A stretch of 48,252 nt of DNA from Mycolicibacterium porcinum (GTDB lineage: Bacteria; Actinomycetota; Actinomycetes; Mycobacteriales; Mycobacteriaceae): contig MSTD01000044.1 of NCBI GenBank assembly GCA_001942045.1, positions 1 to 48,252 of the forward strand, in the 5' to 3' direction. A program made the translations under genes and the position numbers. Each line of letters starts with the position of its first letter. The first letter of the stretch is position 1. Of this stretch, positions 14,220 through 23,490 are shown in pieces. The notes below the pieces were generated by a model, which worked only from the letters and a program-made list of their open reading frames with translations, was not told the DNA's origin and ran no database searches.

Positions 14220-17200
14220 TCAGTAGACGTCACGCACGTACCGCTTCTGGGCCACCAGGTCTCGCTTGTAGTCGCGGGCGGCGTCCTCGGACATCCCGCC
14301 GTGGGTCCGCAGGATCGTGGTCAGCGCGGCGTCCACATCCTTGGCCATCCGGGTGGCGTCACCACAGACATAGATGTGGGCGCCGTCATCGAGCCAGCGC
14401 CACACCTCGGCCCCTCGCTTCAACATCTTGTGCTGCACGTACACCCGGTCGGCCTGATCGCGGGAGAATGCCAGATCCAGCCGGCTCAAGAACCCATCAG
14501 CAGCCATCTCCTCCAACTCGGCGCGGTAGTAGAAGTTCTCGTGGCGATGCTGATCGCCGAAGAACAACCAGTTGCGCCCGCGGTGGCCCAGTGCCCGGCG
14601 TTCCTGCAGAAACCCCCGAAAGGGCGCCACGCCGGTGCCCGGGCCGACCATGATCATCGGCGTTCCCGCGTCCTCGGGCGGGCGAAAATGCGGCGAGCGC
14701 TGCAGGAACACCGGTGCGGCAGCGGCGCGGTCGGCCAGGAAGGTCGAGCACACCCCGCCCCTGGCCGCCCCGGCGGGTCCGCGGTAACGCACCGTCGAGA
14801 CCGTCAGCTGCACCTCGTGCGGACTGATCAGCGGGCTCGACGAGATCGAGTAGTTGCGCGGTGTCAGCCGGACCAGCACCTCCTGCCACTGCTCGGGATC
14901 GGCCCGCACCGCGAACTCCGTCACGACGTCGAGGCCGTTGCGGTTGCGCAGCCAATTGCTGCGCCGCTCACCGGAATTACGCAGGATCTTGGCCGCGGAC
15001 CGATCTGCGCACGAGTCCGCGACGAACCGCAACAGGTCCGGCGTCACCCGGCAGACGTCGTACGACGAGATGAGGGCGTCGCGCAGCGACTGCTCGACAC
15101 CGTCGACCTCGATCACCGAGTCCGGGTCGAGCGCGGTGGCCGCCAGCCAGGCATCCACCACCGCCGGATCGTTACTGGCGTAGACACCCAACGAATCACC
15201 GACCGCGTAGCTCACGTCGTACTCGGAGATGTCGAAACCGAACTGGCGCACCTCTTTGGCCGCGGTCGGTGGGGTGAGCAGATCGTTGCGGGCCAGGACC
15301 GCCAGAATCGGCTTGGCCCTGGTGAATTCGTCCGGCTCCGTGGGTAGGACGGTGCGGCTGCCGGTGCCGATGACCGCCGAGACGGGCGTCGCACCGGCCA
15401 GTGCCGTGGTGACCGCATCGGCCCAGCGCCGCAGCGCCTCGTCGTCATAGGCCTCGCAGTCGGCGCGCTCGAGCACTTTGGTGGCGCCCAGATCGGCCAG
15501 CCGCTGGTCCAGAGATTTCGCGTGTCCGCAGAAATTGTCGTAGGACTTGTCACCGATGCCGAGCACCGCGTAACGCGATCCGTGCAGCTGCGGGGCGTCC
15601 GGGGCCTGCAGCCGACGCCAGAAGTCGGCACCGTTGTCCGGTGGCCCGCCGTCACCGAATGTACTGGTGACGATCAGGATGTCGCGCGCGGCAGCCAGGT
15701 CGGCCAGCGCCACGTCGTCCATGTTGACCAACGTCGCACCGTCGATACGGCCCGCCACAGCGGCCGCGTATTCCTCGGCGGTGCCGGTCTGCGAGGCCCA
15801 CAGCACCAGCGGCCCATGTGCCACCGATCGCTCGCCCGACTCCCCGTGACCGGCCCGCGAATATCGTCCGGCCAGTATGCCGTCTACCCACAGTCGGACC
15901 CTGGCACTGAGCGGCGCTGCCGGCGGGAGGACCGGCACGCCCGCGGGTGTGTCCGGCAGGCCCGTGAAAAACCCAGCCAGATAGACCTTTTCGTCGTGGC
16001 TCAGGGTCGGCTTGTGCGCCGCACTCAACCCCATCTCGGCGGCCAGCGGATGCAGCGCCGGAGTGCCGTCGACCGAGCGCACCGGACGGAGGCTGACCGC
16101 GGACACCTTGAACTCCGGCTGCAACGAATCCGGATCCACGGCATCGTTGGTCACGGCGTTGACGGTCAGGTACTCGCCATGTTCGTCGTTCCAGTGGAAC
16201 GGCGCGAAGCAGTTCCCCGGCCGCACCCGGTCCGACAGAACCGCGGGGAGCACCGCGCGGCCGCGCCGGGACGTCACCTCGACCGGCTGGCCCTCGACGA
16301 TGTCGAGCTCCACCGCGTCCAGCGGGTGGATCTCGACGAACGGCGCGGGGTTGAGCTTGTTGAGCTTGTCCACCTTCCCCGTCTTGGTCATGGTGTGCCA
16401 TTGATGTTGCAGCCGACCGGTGTTGAGCACCATCGGATAGTCGTCATCGGGCAGCTCGGCGGGATCCAGGTGCGGCCGGGCATGGAACACCGCCCGCCGT
16501 GACGGCGTCGCGAAGGCCAGCCGGGGCCGGTGACCGTCAGGGGCGGCGAACAGGTCCTGACTCACACCGTCGTTGAGGTAGCGGATGGGGTGACGGTCGT
16601 CCTCGCCGCCGGGGGCATCCACGGGCGGGACCGGCCACTGCAGCGGCGTCCGGCGCAGCCTCTCGTAGTCGGCGCCGCGAAGGTCATACCCGGTCTTGGG
16701 ATTGGCGAACCCGCGGAGCTCGGCGAAGATCTCCTCGGCGGACCGGTAGTCGAACTGCTCGGCGAAGCCCAGTTGTGCAGCCACCTGGCAGATCAGCTGC
16801 CAATCCGGCCGGGCCTGCCCGAGCGGGGCGACCGACGGGGACAGTAGGGTCAGGTTGCGCTCCGAATTGACCATGACGCCTTCGGATTCCGCCCACAACG
16901 CCGCGGGCAGCACGATGTCGGCGTAGTCGTTGGTCGCCGTGGACCCGTAGGCATCTTGGACGAGGACCAGCTCCGCGGCCTCCAAGCCGTTGATCACGGT
17001 CTTCCGGTTGGCCACGCTGGCAACCGGATTCGTGCAGATGATCCAGCACGCCTTGATGCGGCCCTGCTCCATCTGCTCGAACATGCCGATGGTGCCCGGA
17101 CCCACGTCGGAGCGAATGGTGCCGGGTTCGACGCTCCACCGCGCCTCGACGAAGGCACGGTCATCATCGGCGAGCACCGACCGCTGGCCGGGCAGACCCG

Positions 17201-18281
17201 GCCCCATGTAACCCATTTCGCGGCCGCCCATGGCGTTGGGCTGACCGGTCAACGACATGGGGCCGCTACCGGGACGGCAGATGGCCCCGGTGGCCAGATG
17301 CAGGTTGCAGATCGCGTTGGTGTTCCAGGTTCCGTGCGTGCTCTGGTTGAGCCCCATGGTCCAGCAGCTCATCCACTCCCCGGCCTCGGCGATCATCGCC
17401 GCGGCGGTGCGGATGTCGGATTCGGCGAGCCCGGTGATCTCGGCGACGCGGTCCGGTGCATAGTCCGCCAGGAACTGCGGCATCGCCTCCCAGCCCGTGG
17501 TGTGTTCGGCGATGAAGTCCTCGTCGATGTCACCGCCCTGCACCAGAAGGTGCAGCAGGCCGTTGAGCAGGGCCAGATCGGTACCCGGTTTGATCTGCAG
17601 GAACAGATCCGCACGTTCGGCTGTCGCGGTCCGGCGCGGGTCCACCACGATGAGCTTGGCGCCGGCCTTGAGCCGGTCGGCCATACGCAGGAACAGGATC
17701 GGATGGCAGTCGGCCATGTTCGCGCCGGTGACGAAGAAGAGGTCGGCCCGGTCGAAGTCGGTGTAGGAGCCCGGCGGCCCGTCGGCACCGAGCGACTGTT
17801 TGAAGCCGGTGCCTGCACTGGCCATACACAGCCGCGAGTTCGATTCGATGTGCACGGTACGCAGGAAACCCTTGGCGAGTTTGGTGGCCAGATACTGCGC
17901 CTCCAGCGTCATCTGCCCGGACACGTAGAGCGCGACAGCATCCGGGCCGTGCTCGTCGACGATGGCGCGCAACCGACGCCCCGCCTCGGCCACCGCGTCG
18001 TCCACCGGGATCGGCAGCAGTTCGTCGTCCCGGGTCGGCCGCAGCAAAGCGGATGTGAGTCGGTCGTCGGCGGCCGCCATCATCTCGGCGTGCATGGCGC
18101 CCTTGGTGCACAGGCGGCCGAAATTGGTGGGATGCAGCTTGTCGCCGCTGACCCGGGCGATCACCGTACGACCGTCATCGACCCTGGTGGTGACCTCGAT
18201 ACCGCAGCCCACGCCACAGTACGAACACGCCGTCCGCTGAGTCGTGTCCGGGACCGTACCCGGGGCCGCGCCGTCCGCCAT
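14220..18281 (-). CDS. Assimilatory nitrate reductase fused to CysJ-like flavoprotein reductase
   Basis: The 1353-aa product joins two enzymes. The N-terminal part is a molybdopterin oxidoreductase of the NarB/NasA class: a 4Fe-4S site from Cys19, Cys22, Cys26 and Cys57 (ACSYCGVGC and LCTKGAMH), followed by molybdopterin guanine dinucleotide-binding blocks such as QSTHGTWNTNAICNLH. From about residue 820 comes a flavodoxin-like FMN domain (LWASQTGTAEEYA), then FAD- and NADPH-binding domains of the sulfite-reductase flavoprotein kind, with PRNYSISSSP, MVGPGTGVAPFRGFLQER and a C-terminal KRYVRDVY. The fusion would carry electrons from NADPH through FAD and FMN to nitrate without a separate reductase, making nitrite in the cytoplasm. 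The same fusion is annotated in other mycobacteria. No nitrite reductase or nitrate transporter is in the window. It is convergent with the LuxR-type gene. Confidence 0.92.
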   Translation of the reverse strand: MADGAAPGTVPDTTQRTACSYCGVGCGIEVTTRVDDGRTVIARVSGDKLHPTNFGRLCTKGAMHAEMMAAADDRLTSALLRPTRDDELLPIPVDDAVAEAGRRLRAIVDEHGPDAVALYVSGQMTLEAQYLATKLAKGFLRTVHIESNSRLCMASAGTGFKQSLGADGPPGSYTDFDRADLFFVTGANMADCHPILFLRMADRLKAGAKLIVVDPRRTATAERADLFLQIKPGTDLALLNGLLHLLVQGGDIDEDFIAEHTTGWEAMPQFLADYAPDRVAEITGLAESDIRTAAAMIAEAGEWMSCWTMGLNQSTHGTWNTNAICNLHLATGAICRPGSGPMSLTGQPNAMGGREMGYMGPGLPGQRSVLADDDRAFVEARWSVEPGTIRSDVGPGTIGMFEQMEQGRIKACWIICTNPVASVANRKTVINGLEAAELVLVQDAYGSTATNDYADIVLPAALWAESEGVMVNSERNLTLLSPSVAPLGQARPDWQLICQVAAQLGFAEQFDYRSAEEIFAELRGFANPKTGYDLRGADYERLRRTPLQWPVPPVDAPGGEDDRHPIRYLNDGVSQDLFAAPDGHRPRLAFATPSRRAVFHARPHLDPAELPDDDYPMVLNTGRLQHQWHTMTKTGKVDKLNKLNPAPFVEIHPLDAVELDIVEGQPVEVTSRRGRAVLPAVLSDRVRPGNCFAPFHWNDEHGEYLTVNAVTNDAVDPDSLQPEFKVSAVSLRPVRSVDGTPALHPLAAEMGLSAAHKPTLSHDEKVYLAGFFTGLPDTPAGVPVLPPAAPLSARVRLWVDGILAGRYSRAGHGESGERSVAHGPLVLWASQTGTAEEYAAAVAGRIDGATLVNMDDVALADLAAARDILIVTSTFGDGGPPDNGADFWRRLQAPDAPQLHGSRYAVLGIGDKSYDNFCGHAKSLDQRLADLGATKVLERADCEAYDDEALRRWADAVTTALAGATPVSAVIGTGSRTVLPTEPDEFTRAKPILAVLARNDLLTPPTAAKEVRQFGFDISEYDVSYAVGDSLGVYASNDPAVVDAWLAATALDPDSVIEVDGVEQSLRDALISSYDVCRVTPDLLRFVADSCADRSAAKILRNSGERRSNWLRNRNGLDVVTEFAVRADPEQWQEVLVRLTPRNYSISSSPLISPHEVQLTVSTVRYRGPAGAARGGVCSTFLADRAAAAPVFLQRSPHFRPPEDAGTPMIMVGPGTGVAPFRGFLQERRALGHRGRNWLFFGDQHRHENFYYRAELEEMAADGFLSRLDLAFSRDQADRVYVQHKMLKRGAEVWRWLDDGAHIYVCGDATRMAKDVDAALTTILRTHGGMSEDAARDYKRDLVAQKRYVRDVY

Positions 18282-18314
18282 GCCCCCATCGTGTGGTGAG
18301 GGTGTTGTCGGATC

Positions 18315-18330
18315 TTTCCGGCGACGTTAT
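18315..18330 (-). promoter_or_regulatory. Weak candidate GlnR box upstream of the nitrate reductase
   Basis: On the minus strand ATAAC-N6-GGAAA resembles the actinobacterial GlnR consensus gTnAC-n6-GaAAC, with mismatches, about 34 bases before the start codon. GlnR commonly activates nitrate assimilation in mycobacteria, so the location makes sense. The match is imperfect and the site is close to the start codon, so it may be chance. Confidence 0.2.
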
Positions 18331-18400
18331 CGCCACGAAAACTGATGCTCACCTCCCTGAGACACCCCCTGTGAGGGGCAATATCCCAGGTCAGAGCGCA

Positions 18401-18793
18401 TTAGTGATGGGTAGGCTTGACCGCCAGCACCGGTTTGGGGCATTCGAGCAGCAGTTGTTGCGACACACTGCCCAGCAACAACTTGCCCACCGGGCTGCGG
18501 TGCCGGATACCGATCACCAACAACTCCGCGTCGTCCGCGTCCATCGCGTCGAGCAGTTCGGTGGCCGCGTCGACCCCCACCGGCTGGCGCAACTCGAACG
18601 GCACACCACTCTCCCGCAACCACTCCTCGACATCGTGGACCTGGCCGGAGCGGGCGAACCGGGAATCCACATAGGCCTCACCCGCGGTGGCATTGATCAC
18701 CAGCACGCTCGTGCCGCGCAGGGTGGCCTCGGCGATACCGTGCTCGATGGCCGCAATACCGAAAGCGTCTGCGGTATAGCCGATCACAATCAT
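18401..18793 (-). CDS. Universal stress protein family (UspA) protein
   Basis: The 130-aa protein is a single UspA domain. It starts [12 protein letters not shown] and ends with [21 protein letters not shown], matching the G-x2-G-x9-GS nucleotide-binding signature only in part, with the first Gly pattern altered to GIRHRSPVG, so ATP binding is likely but not certain. Its ATG overlaps the tctA stop by four bases (ATGA), making it the last gene of the tricarboxylate transporter operon. Small Usp proteins are often attached to transporter genes and may adjust transport; this one probably acts in the cytoplasm beside the transporter. Confidence 0.85.
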   Translation of the reverse strand: MIVIGYTADAFGIAAIEHGIAEATLRGTSVLVINATAGEAYVDSRFARSGQVHDVEEWLRESGVPFELRQPVGVDAATELLDAMDADDAELLVIGIRHRSPVGKLLLGSVSQQLLLECPKPVLAVKPTHH

Positions 18794-20331
18794 AGTTGGC
18801 CCGCCTTCTCCTGCTGATCCGCATCATCCTCGACGATCAACAGCGTCTCCTCACTGCGGTGCATCAGCTTGAGTATCAACGGCATCAACAACAGGATCGC
18901 CATCAGGACGTAGGTGACGATCGCAACGGGTTCGGTGAACAGGCTCGTCCAGTCACCGCCGCCGAGTTGCAGGCTCTGGCGCAGTTGACGTTCGATGCGC
19001 GGGCCGAGGATCACGCCGATGATCAACGGCAGCACCGGCAATCCGAATCGGCGCATCATCAAACCCAACAGCCCGAACACCAGGAGCAGGGCCAGGTCCA
19101 GCGGTTGCACGTTGACCGCGAGCGCCCCCAGCGTGGCGAAGAACAGGATGCCGGCGTACAGGTACGGCCGCGGGGTGCGCAGCAGCTTGGCCCACAGCGG
19201 CGCGAGCGGCAGGTTGAGCACCAGCAGCAGGAAGTTGCCGATGAACAGGCTGGCGATCAGCGTCCAGATCAGCAGCGGTTCCTTCTCGAAAAGCGTTGGG
19301 CCCGGCTGGATTCCGTAGGAAACGAACGCGGTCAGCATCACCGCCGCAGTGGCATTGGTGGGCAGGCCAAGCGACAGCATCGGCACCAGGGTGCCCGCCG
19401 CCGAGGCGTTGTTGGCGGCCTCTGGGCCGGCCACACCCTCGATCGCGCCCTTCCCGAACTCCTCGGGATGCTTCGAGAGGCGCTTTTCGGTGATGTAGGA
19501 CAGGAACGTCGGCAGCTCGGCGCCACCGGCCGGCAGCGCACCGAACGGGAACCCGTAGGCGGTGCCACGCAGCCACGGCTTCCACGACCGGGCGAAATCC
19601 TGCCGGCTCATCCACGGCCGTCCCACCGGGATCACGTCCGCCGGCCGCCGGCGCAGGTGTGCCGCCACCCACAGCGCCTCGCCGAGCGCGAAGATCGCCA
19701 CCGCGATCACGACGATGTCGATACCGTCGGACAGCTGGGGCAGGCCGAAGGTGGCCCGTGGCTGCCCGGTGAGGAAGTCGATGCCGACGACGCCGATCGC
19801 CAGTCCGAGGAACAGTGAGATCGCGCCGCGCAGCTTGGACGAGCCCAGCACGGCGGTCACCGCGACCAGGGCGAACAGCATGATCGCCAGGTAGGAGGGC
19901 GCGCCGAGGGTCACGGCGAACCGCGAGATCGGTGGCGCGAACGCGGCCAGCAGCGCGGTGCCGATCGCGCCTGCGACGAAGGAACCGATCGCGGCGGTGG
20001 CCAGCGCCTGCGCGGCCCGGCCGGCCTTGGCCATCTTGTTGCCTTCGATCGCGGTGATCACCGACGAGGACTCCCCCGGGGTATTCAGCAGGATCGAGGT
20101 GGTCGAACCGCCGTACATGCCGCCGTAGAAGATCCCGGCGAACATGATGAACGCGGCGCTCGGGCTGACGTTGTAGGTCACGGGCAGCAGCAGCGCCACC
20201 GTCATCGCCGGGCCGATACCCGGTAGCACGCCGACCGCGGTGCCCAGTAGCACTCCGATCACCGCGTACAGCAGGTTCATCGGGGTCGCGGCCTCGGCGA
20301 ACCCCTGAAGCAACCATTCGAAGTTGTTCAT
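18790..20331 (-). CDS. tctA: Tripartite tricarboxylate transporter, large membrane subunit TctA
   Basis: The 513-aa integral membrane protein has about twelve hydrophobic segments and the conserved TctA blocks [20 protein letters not shown] near the N-terminus, [20 protein letters not shown] around 70-90, and [17 protein letters not shown] with [15 protein letters not shown] in the middle. It forms the sodium- or proton-coupled permease for citrate-like di- and tricarboxylates or related acids delivered by the binding protein TctC. The gene abuts tctB with no gap and overlaps the Usp gene. The substrate is not predictable from sequence. Confidence 0.95.
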   Translation of the reverse strand: MNNFEWLLQGFAEAATPMNLLYAVIGVLLGTAVGVLPGIGPAMTVALLLPVTYNVSPSAAFIMFAGIFYGGMYGGSTTSILLNTPGESSSVITAIEGNKMAKAGRAAQALATAAIGSFVAGAIGTALLAAFAPPISRFAVTLGAPSYLAIMLFALVAVTAVLGSSKLRGAISLFLGLAIGVVGIDFLTGQPRATFGLPQLSDGIDIVVIAVAIFALGEALWVAAHLRRRPADVIPVGRPWMSRQDFARSWKPWLRGTAYGFPFGALPAGGAELPTFLSYITEKRLSKHPEEFGKGAIEGVAGPEAANNASAAGTLVPMLSLGLPTNATAAVMLTAFVSYGIQPGPTLFEKEPLLIWTLIASLFIGNFLLLVLNLPLAPLWAKLLRTPRPYLYAGILFFATLGALAVNVQPLDLALLLVFGLLGLMMRRFGLPVLPLIIGVILGPRIERQLRQSLQLGGGDWTSLFTEPVAIVTYVLMAILLLMPLILKLMHRSEETLLIVEDDADQQEKAGQL

Positions 20332-20817
20332 TTACAGAATCCCGTCCAGAATGCCTGCGGGCAACGGGATTCCGAGCCCGGAGTAGAACGCGTAGAAGCT
20401 CGCCACCGACAGCACCGCGCCGATCGCGAGGTTTCGGAAGTAATGGCGATTGCCGAGAATCGTTGCCGCCCCGGCGAACAGCAGGGCGCCGGTGATGGCC
20501 CACCCCAACGGTTTGACCAGGACGATCACCAGCACGAACAGTCCGACCAGCAGCCCCACCGTGCGCCAGTCCCCCGGCATGTTCGGGTCGACGTCCTCAC
20601 CCGCGTCGGCCTCGCCGACCGAACCACGCGGGATCGCGAACGCCAGGACCAGCGCGAGCGCCACCAGGACGATGCCGATCGTCAGTGGAAACGCCCGCGG
20701 CCCAACCGGGTCGACCTTGGCGAACCCACTCGTCAACGTGAGCGCGTCATAGATCAGGAATCCGCCGACGGCCACCAGGACCACGCAGACCAGATACTGG
20801 GCCTTGTCGACCTTCAC
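20332..20817 (-). CDS. tctB: Tripartite tricarboxylate transporter, small membrane subunit TctB
   Basis: The 161-aa protein has four predicted transmembrane segments (about 9-26, 41-60, 86-118 in two parts, and 128-155) separated by an acidic, Gly-rich loop (GEADAGEDVDPNMPGDW), the normal size and layout of TctB. Position supports the assignment: its start overlaps the tctC stop (ATGA) and its stop directly touches the tctA start. TctB is poorly conserved in sequence, so the call relies on topology plus gene order. Confidence 0.88.
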   Translation of the reverse strand: MKVDKAQYLVCVVLVAVGGFLIYDALTLTSGFAKVDPVGPRAFPLTIGIVLVALALVLAFAIPRGSVGEADAGEDVDPNMPGDWRTVGLLVGLFVLVIVLVKPLGWAITGALLFAGAATILGNRHYFRNLAIGAVLSVASFYAFYSGLGIPLPAGILDGIL

Positions 20818-21797
20818 AACAACCCCAATTCGTTCAGCGTCGTCGAGACGCGTTGATCCTGATCGCGCAGGAACTGTTCGAAGGCCGCACCGGTGCTGAA
20901 CGCGTCACTCCAGCCGTTCTTGACCAGGGCGTCGCGCCACTGCTGGGTGCCGTGCAGGTCGGTCAGGGCCTGCACCATCGCATCCCTGGCCTCGCCGGAA
21001 ATGCCTGGCGGCGCCAGTATTCCGCGCCAGTTGGTGAACGTGAGGTCGATACCGGCCTCGGTCAGGGTGGGCGCATCGATCCCCTCGACCCGCTTGGCAC
21101 CCGACACCGCCAGCACCCGGACCTGCCCGGCCTCGATCTGGTCGACGAATTCACCGAGGCCCGTGGTGCCCGCCGCGATTTTCTTGCCCAGCAGGGCCGT
21201 CAACAGATCACCGCCGCCGTCGTAGGTGATGTAGTTGACCTTGCGCGGGTCCAATCCGACCGCGCGTGCGGTTTCCATCGGGAACAGGTGATCGGGCCCA
21301 CCCGGTGACGATCCTCCACCGATCGTGACCTTGGCCGGATCGGACTTCCACGCCGCGACCAGATCGCCGATGGTGCGGAACGGCGAATCCCCCGGCACCA
21401 GAATGCCTTCCTGCTCCTCGACCATCTTGGCCAGTGCGGTGGCGTCCGATGCCCGGGCCGAGGAGCCGTTGGTGTAGACGGCCCCCACCACGCCCAGCCC
21501 CATCATCATCATGAGGTCGTCGTTGCCCTTCTCGTTCATCAACCGGGCCATCGCCACGGTGCCGCCGGCCCCGATGACGTTGAAGACCTCGACGCGCCCG
21601 GTGATGTCGGTGTCTTCCATGATCTTCACCGCGGTGCGCGCCGTCAGGTCGTAGCCGCCGCCGGGACTGTTGGGCACCATCATGCGCAGCCGATGCAGAC
21701 CGCGGGATTGGTCGCCGCGGGTGACACCGCACGCCGTCACCAGCATCAGTGCGACCACGGCCACCATCAGCGCGGCACCTAGACGTCGAAACCTCAT
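20814..21797 (-). CDS. tctC: Tripartite tricarboxylate transporter substrate-binding lipoprotein TctC
   Basis: The 327-aa protein starts MRFRRLGAAL with a signal peptide and a lipobox VTAC (Cys23), so it should be a lipid-anchored extracytoplasmic binding protein. The mature part shows TctC/Bug features: VPNSPGGGYDLTART near the start, GAGGTVAMARLM, GGGSSPGGPDHL and a fold of two alpha/beta lobes. The open frame extends far upstream, but those codons run into the divergent sensor kinase gene; ATG 21797 directly precedes the signal peptide and is the sensible start. It is the first gene of tctCBA-usp, likely controlled by the adjacent two-component system. Confidence 0.93.
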   Translation of the reverse strand: MRFRRLGAALMVAVVALMLVTACGVTRGDQSRGLHRLRMMVPNSPGGGYDLTARTAVKIMEDTDITGRVEVFNVIGAGGTVAMARLMNEKGNDDLMMMMGLGVVGAVYTNGSSARASDATALAKMVEEQEGILVPGDSPFRTIGDLVAAWKSDPAKVTIGGGSSPGGPDHLFPMETARAVGLDPRKVNYITYDGGGDLLTALLGKKIAAGTTGLGEFVDQIEAGQVRVLAVSGAKRVEGIDAPTLTEAGIDLTFTNWRGILAPPGISGEARDAMVQALTDLHGTQQWRDALVKNGWSDAFSTGAAFEQFLRDQDQRVSTTLNELGLL

Positions 21798-21817
21798 GTT
21801 CAGCAATACTGGACCCC

Positions 21818-21834
21818 TGACGTGATGCAGGTCA
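21818..21834. promoter_or_regulatory. Imperfect palindrome in the tctC / sensor kinase intergenic region
   Basis: TGACGTGATGCAGGTCA reads TGAC-n-TG-n3-CA-n-GTCA on both strands, with 12 symmetric positions of 17. It sits in the 67-base gap between the divergent tctC and sensor kinase genes, where the CitB/DcuR-like response regulator would be expected to bind. Its role is inferred from symmetry and position. Confidence 0.4.
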
Positions 21835-21864
21835 CCCATTCGGACGCAAAGGAAGTTTTGGTCA

Positions 21865-23490
21865 TTGAGTTCATCGGTCGGGCGTTCACCACCCTCGGCA
21901 CGGACGCGGTTGTTGCCGGGCGGCAGCCTGGCCGGGCGCTTCCTGGTGTTCCAGCTGCTCGTGGTCGCGGTGGTGCTGATCGCGGTAGCGGCGGTGTCGG
22001 TGGCGCAGTCCACCAGGGAGTTCCGGGATGTACGGGGGCAGCGGATGATCGCGGTCGCCGAGAACATGGCGTCCACACCGATCGTCCGGGACCGGTACGA
22101 CGACCCGTTCGCCGCCCAAGTGCTCGCGCCCGAGGTCGATCGCGCGGTGGCCCTGTCGGGCGCTGAGCTGGCGGAGATCGCCGATCCGGCCGGCAATGTG
22201 CGCGTGTCGTCCGATCCCGCGCGGGTGGGACAACGCCTCGACCTGAGCGCCACCCGGGCCGACGAGGGCCGCGCCTGGTCCGGCGACACCGACGTCGACG
22301 GCACCCATCGCCTGGTGGGCCAGGTCCCCATCCTCGCCGCCGACGGCGCGGTGCTGGCGATCGTCTCGGTCAGCGAGCCGTACCCGTCGACGTGGGAGTT
22401 GTTGGGCGGCGCCGGTGAGCGGCTGCTGATCTACCTCGGAATGGGCGCGGCACTCGGCATGCTCGCATCGTGGCTGTTGTCGCGTCGGATCAACCGCCAC
22501 ACCCGCGGTCTGGACATCGCCGAGCTGGCCAGCCTGGCCGATCACCGGGAAGCCCTGCTGCACAGCATCAGGGAAGGCGTGGTGGCGGTGAACAACGAGG
22601 GAATCATCACGGTGATCAACGACAGCGCGTCCGACCTACTCGGCATCGGCGCGGACGCCGTGGGCTGCCGGGCCGACGAGGTCGGCCTGGAACCCGCGGT
22701 GGTCACATTCCTGTTGTCCGGTGGGGGAACTCGCGCCGACGACTCCGACGTGGTGATCACCACCCGGACCCGGGTGCTGGCGCTCAACCGCCGCGCCGCC
22801 CGCAGTCAGGGCCAGCGCATCGGTACGGTGACCACCATGCGTGACAGTACCGAGCTGGCCGCACTACAGGCACAACTGTCCTCGCACCGCAGCGTCACCG
22901 ATACCCTGCGGGCCCAGACCCACGAGTTCTCCAACCAGCTCCACACCATCTCGGGGCTGGTACAGCTCGATGAATTCGAAGCGGTGCGCAGCTTCGTGGG
23001 CACCTTGACCCGACGCCGTGCCGAGATCAACGAGGCTGTCACCCAACATGTTTCCGATCCTGCCGTGGCGGCGCTGCTGATCGCCAAGACGTCGCTGGCC
23101 GCCGAGAGCGGGGTTACTCTCGACCTGACCGACGACAGCCATCTCGGTGCACTCGACCCGGCCCTGGCCACCGACGTGATCACATTGCTGGGCAACCTGA
23201 TCGACAACGCCGTCGACGTGTCGGTCGGCTCGGCTGCCGCCCGGGTGAGCGTCCGTATCGATGACACGGCCGGGCTGCTTCTGACCGTCTCCGACTCGGG
23301 ACCCGGTGTGCCCGAACATCTTCGGGAATCCATCTTCTCCCGCGGCGTCACCTCCAAGGCTCAGGTGCCCGGGGGCCGAGGCATCGGGTTGGCGCTGGTG
23401 CGCCTGGTGACCGCCCAGCACGGCGGCGAGGTCGAAGTCACCGACGCGCCCGGTGGCGGCGCCCTGTTCGTGGTGCGGCTCCATGCGTGA
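21865..23490 (+). CDS. CitA/DcuS-family sensor histidine kinase
   Basis: The 541-aa kinase has a first membrane helix at about 24-46, an extracytoplasmic sensing domain to about 175 (PDC/Cache-like, with HRLVGQVPI and VLAIVSVSEPYP), a second helix at about 187-206, a PAS domain at about 225-330 and the transmitter. His353 in RAQTHEFSNQLHTISGL is the phosphoacceptor, in the form typical of citrate and C4-dicarboxylate sensors. The ATPase part shows LLGNLIDNAVDV, DSGPGVP and GRGIGLALV. The start is TTG, supported by AAAGGAAG nine bases upstream. It lies divergent to tctCBA and overlaps its response regulator, so it probably senses the acid carried by the transporter. Confidence 0.92.
   Translation: MSSSVGRSPPSARTRLLPGGSLAGRFLVFQLLVVAVVLIAVAAVSVAQSTREFRDVRGQRMIAVAENMASTPIVRDRYDDPFAAQVLAPEVDRAVALSGAELAEIADPAGNVRVSSDPARVGQRLDLSATRADEGRAWSGDTDVDGTHRLVGQVPILAADGAVLAIVSVSEPYPSTWELLGGAGERLLIYLGMGAALGMLASWLLSRRINRHTRGLDIAELASLADHREALLHSIREGVVAVNNEGIITVINDSASDLLGIGADAVGCRADEVGLEPAVVTFLLSGGGTRADDSDVVITTRTRVLALNRRAARSQGQRIGTVTTMRDSTELAALQAQLSSHRSVTDTLRAQTHEFSNQLHTISGLVQLDEFEAVRSFVGTLTRRRAEINEAVTQHVSDPAVAALLIAKTSLAAESGVTLDLTDDSHLGALDPALATDVITLLGNLIDNAVDVSVGSAAARVSVRIDDTAGLLLTVSDSGPGVPEHLRESIFSRGVTSKAQVPGGRGIGLALVRLVTAQHGGEVEVTDAPGGGALFVVRLHA

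Noticed and set aside
12050..14653. 867-aa open frame overlapping the LuxR-type gene and running into the convergent nitrate reductase
   Set aside because: Arg/Pro-rich shadow translation. The LuxR frame has Walker motifs and a helix-turn-helix.
18366..18378. Short hairpin CCCCT-GTG-AGGGG after the Usp gene
   Set aside because: The stem is only five pairs with no T-run, too weak to call a terminator.
21798..22331. N-terminal extension of TctC into the sensor kinase gene
   Set aside because: It is antisense to the kinase and precedes a clear lipoprotein signal peptide that must be at the N-terminus.
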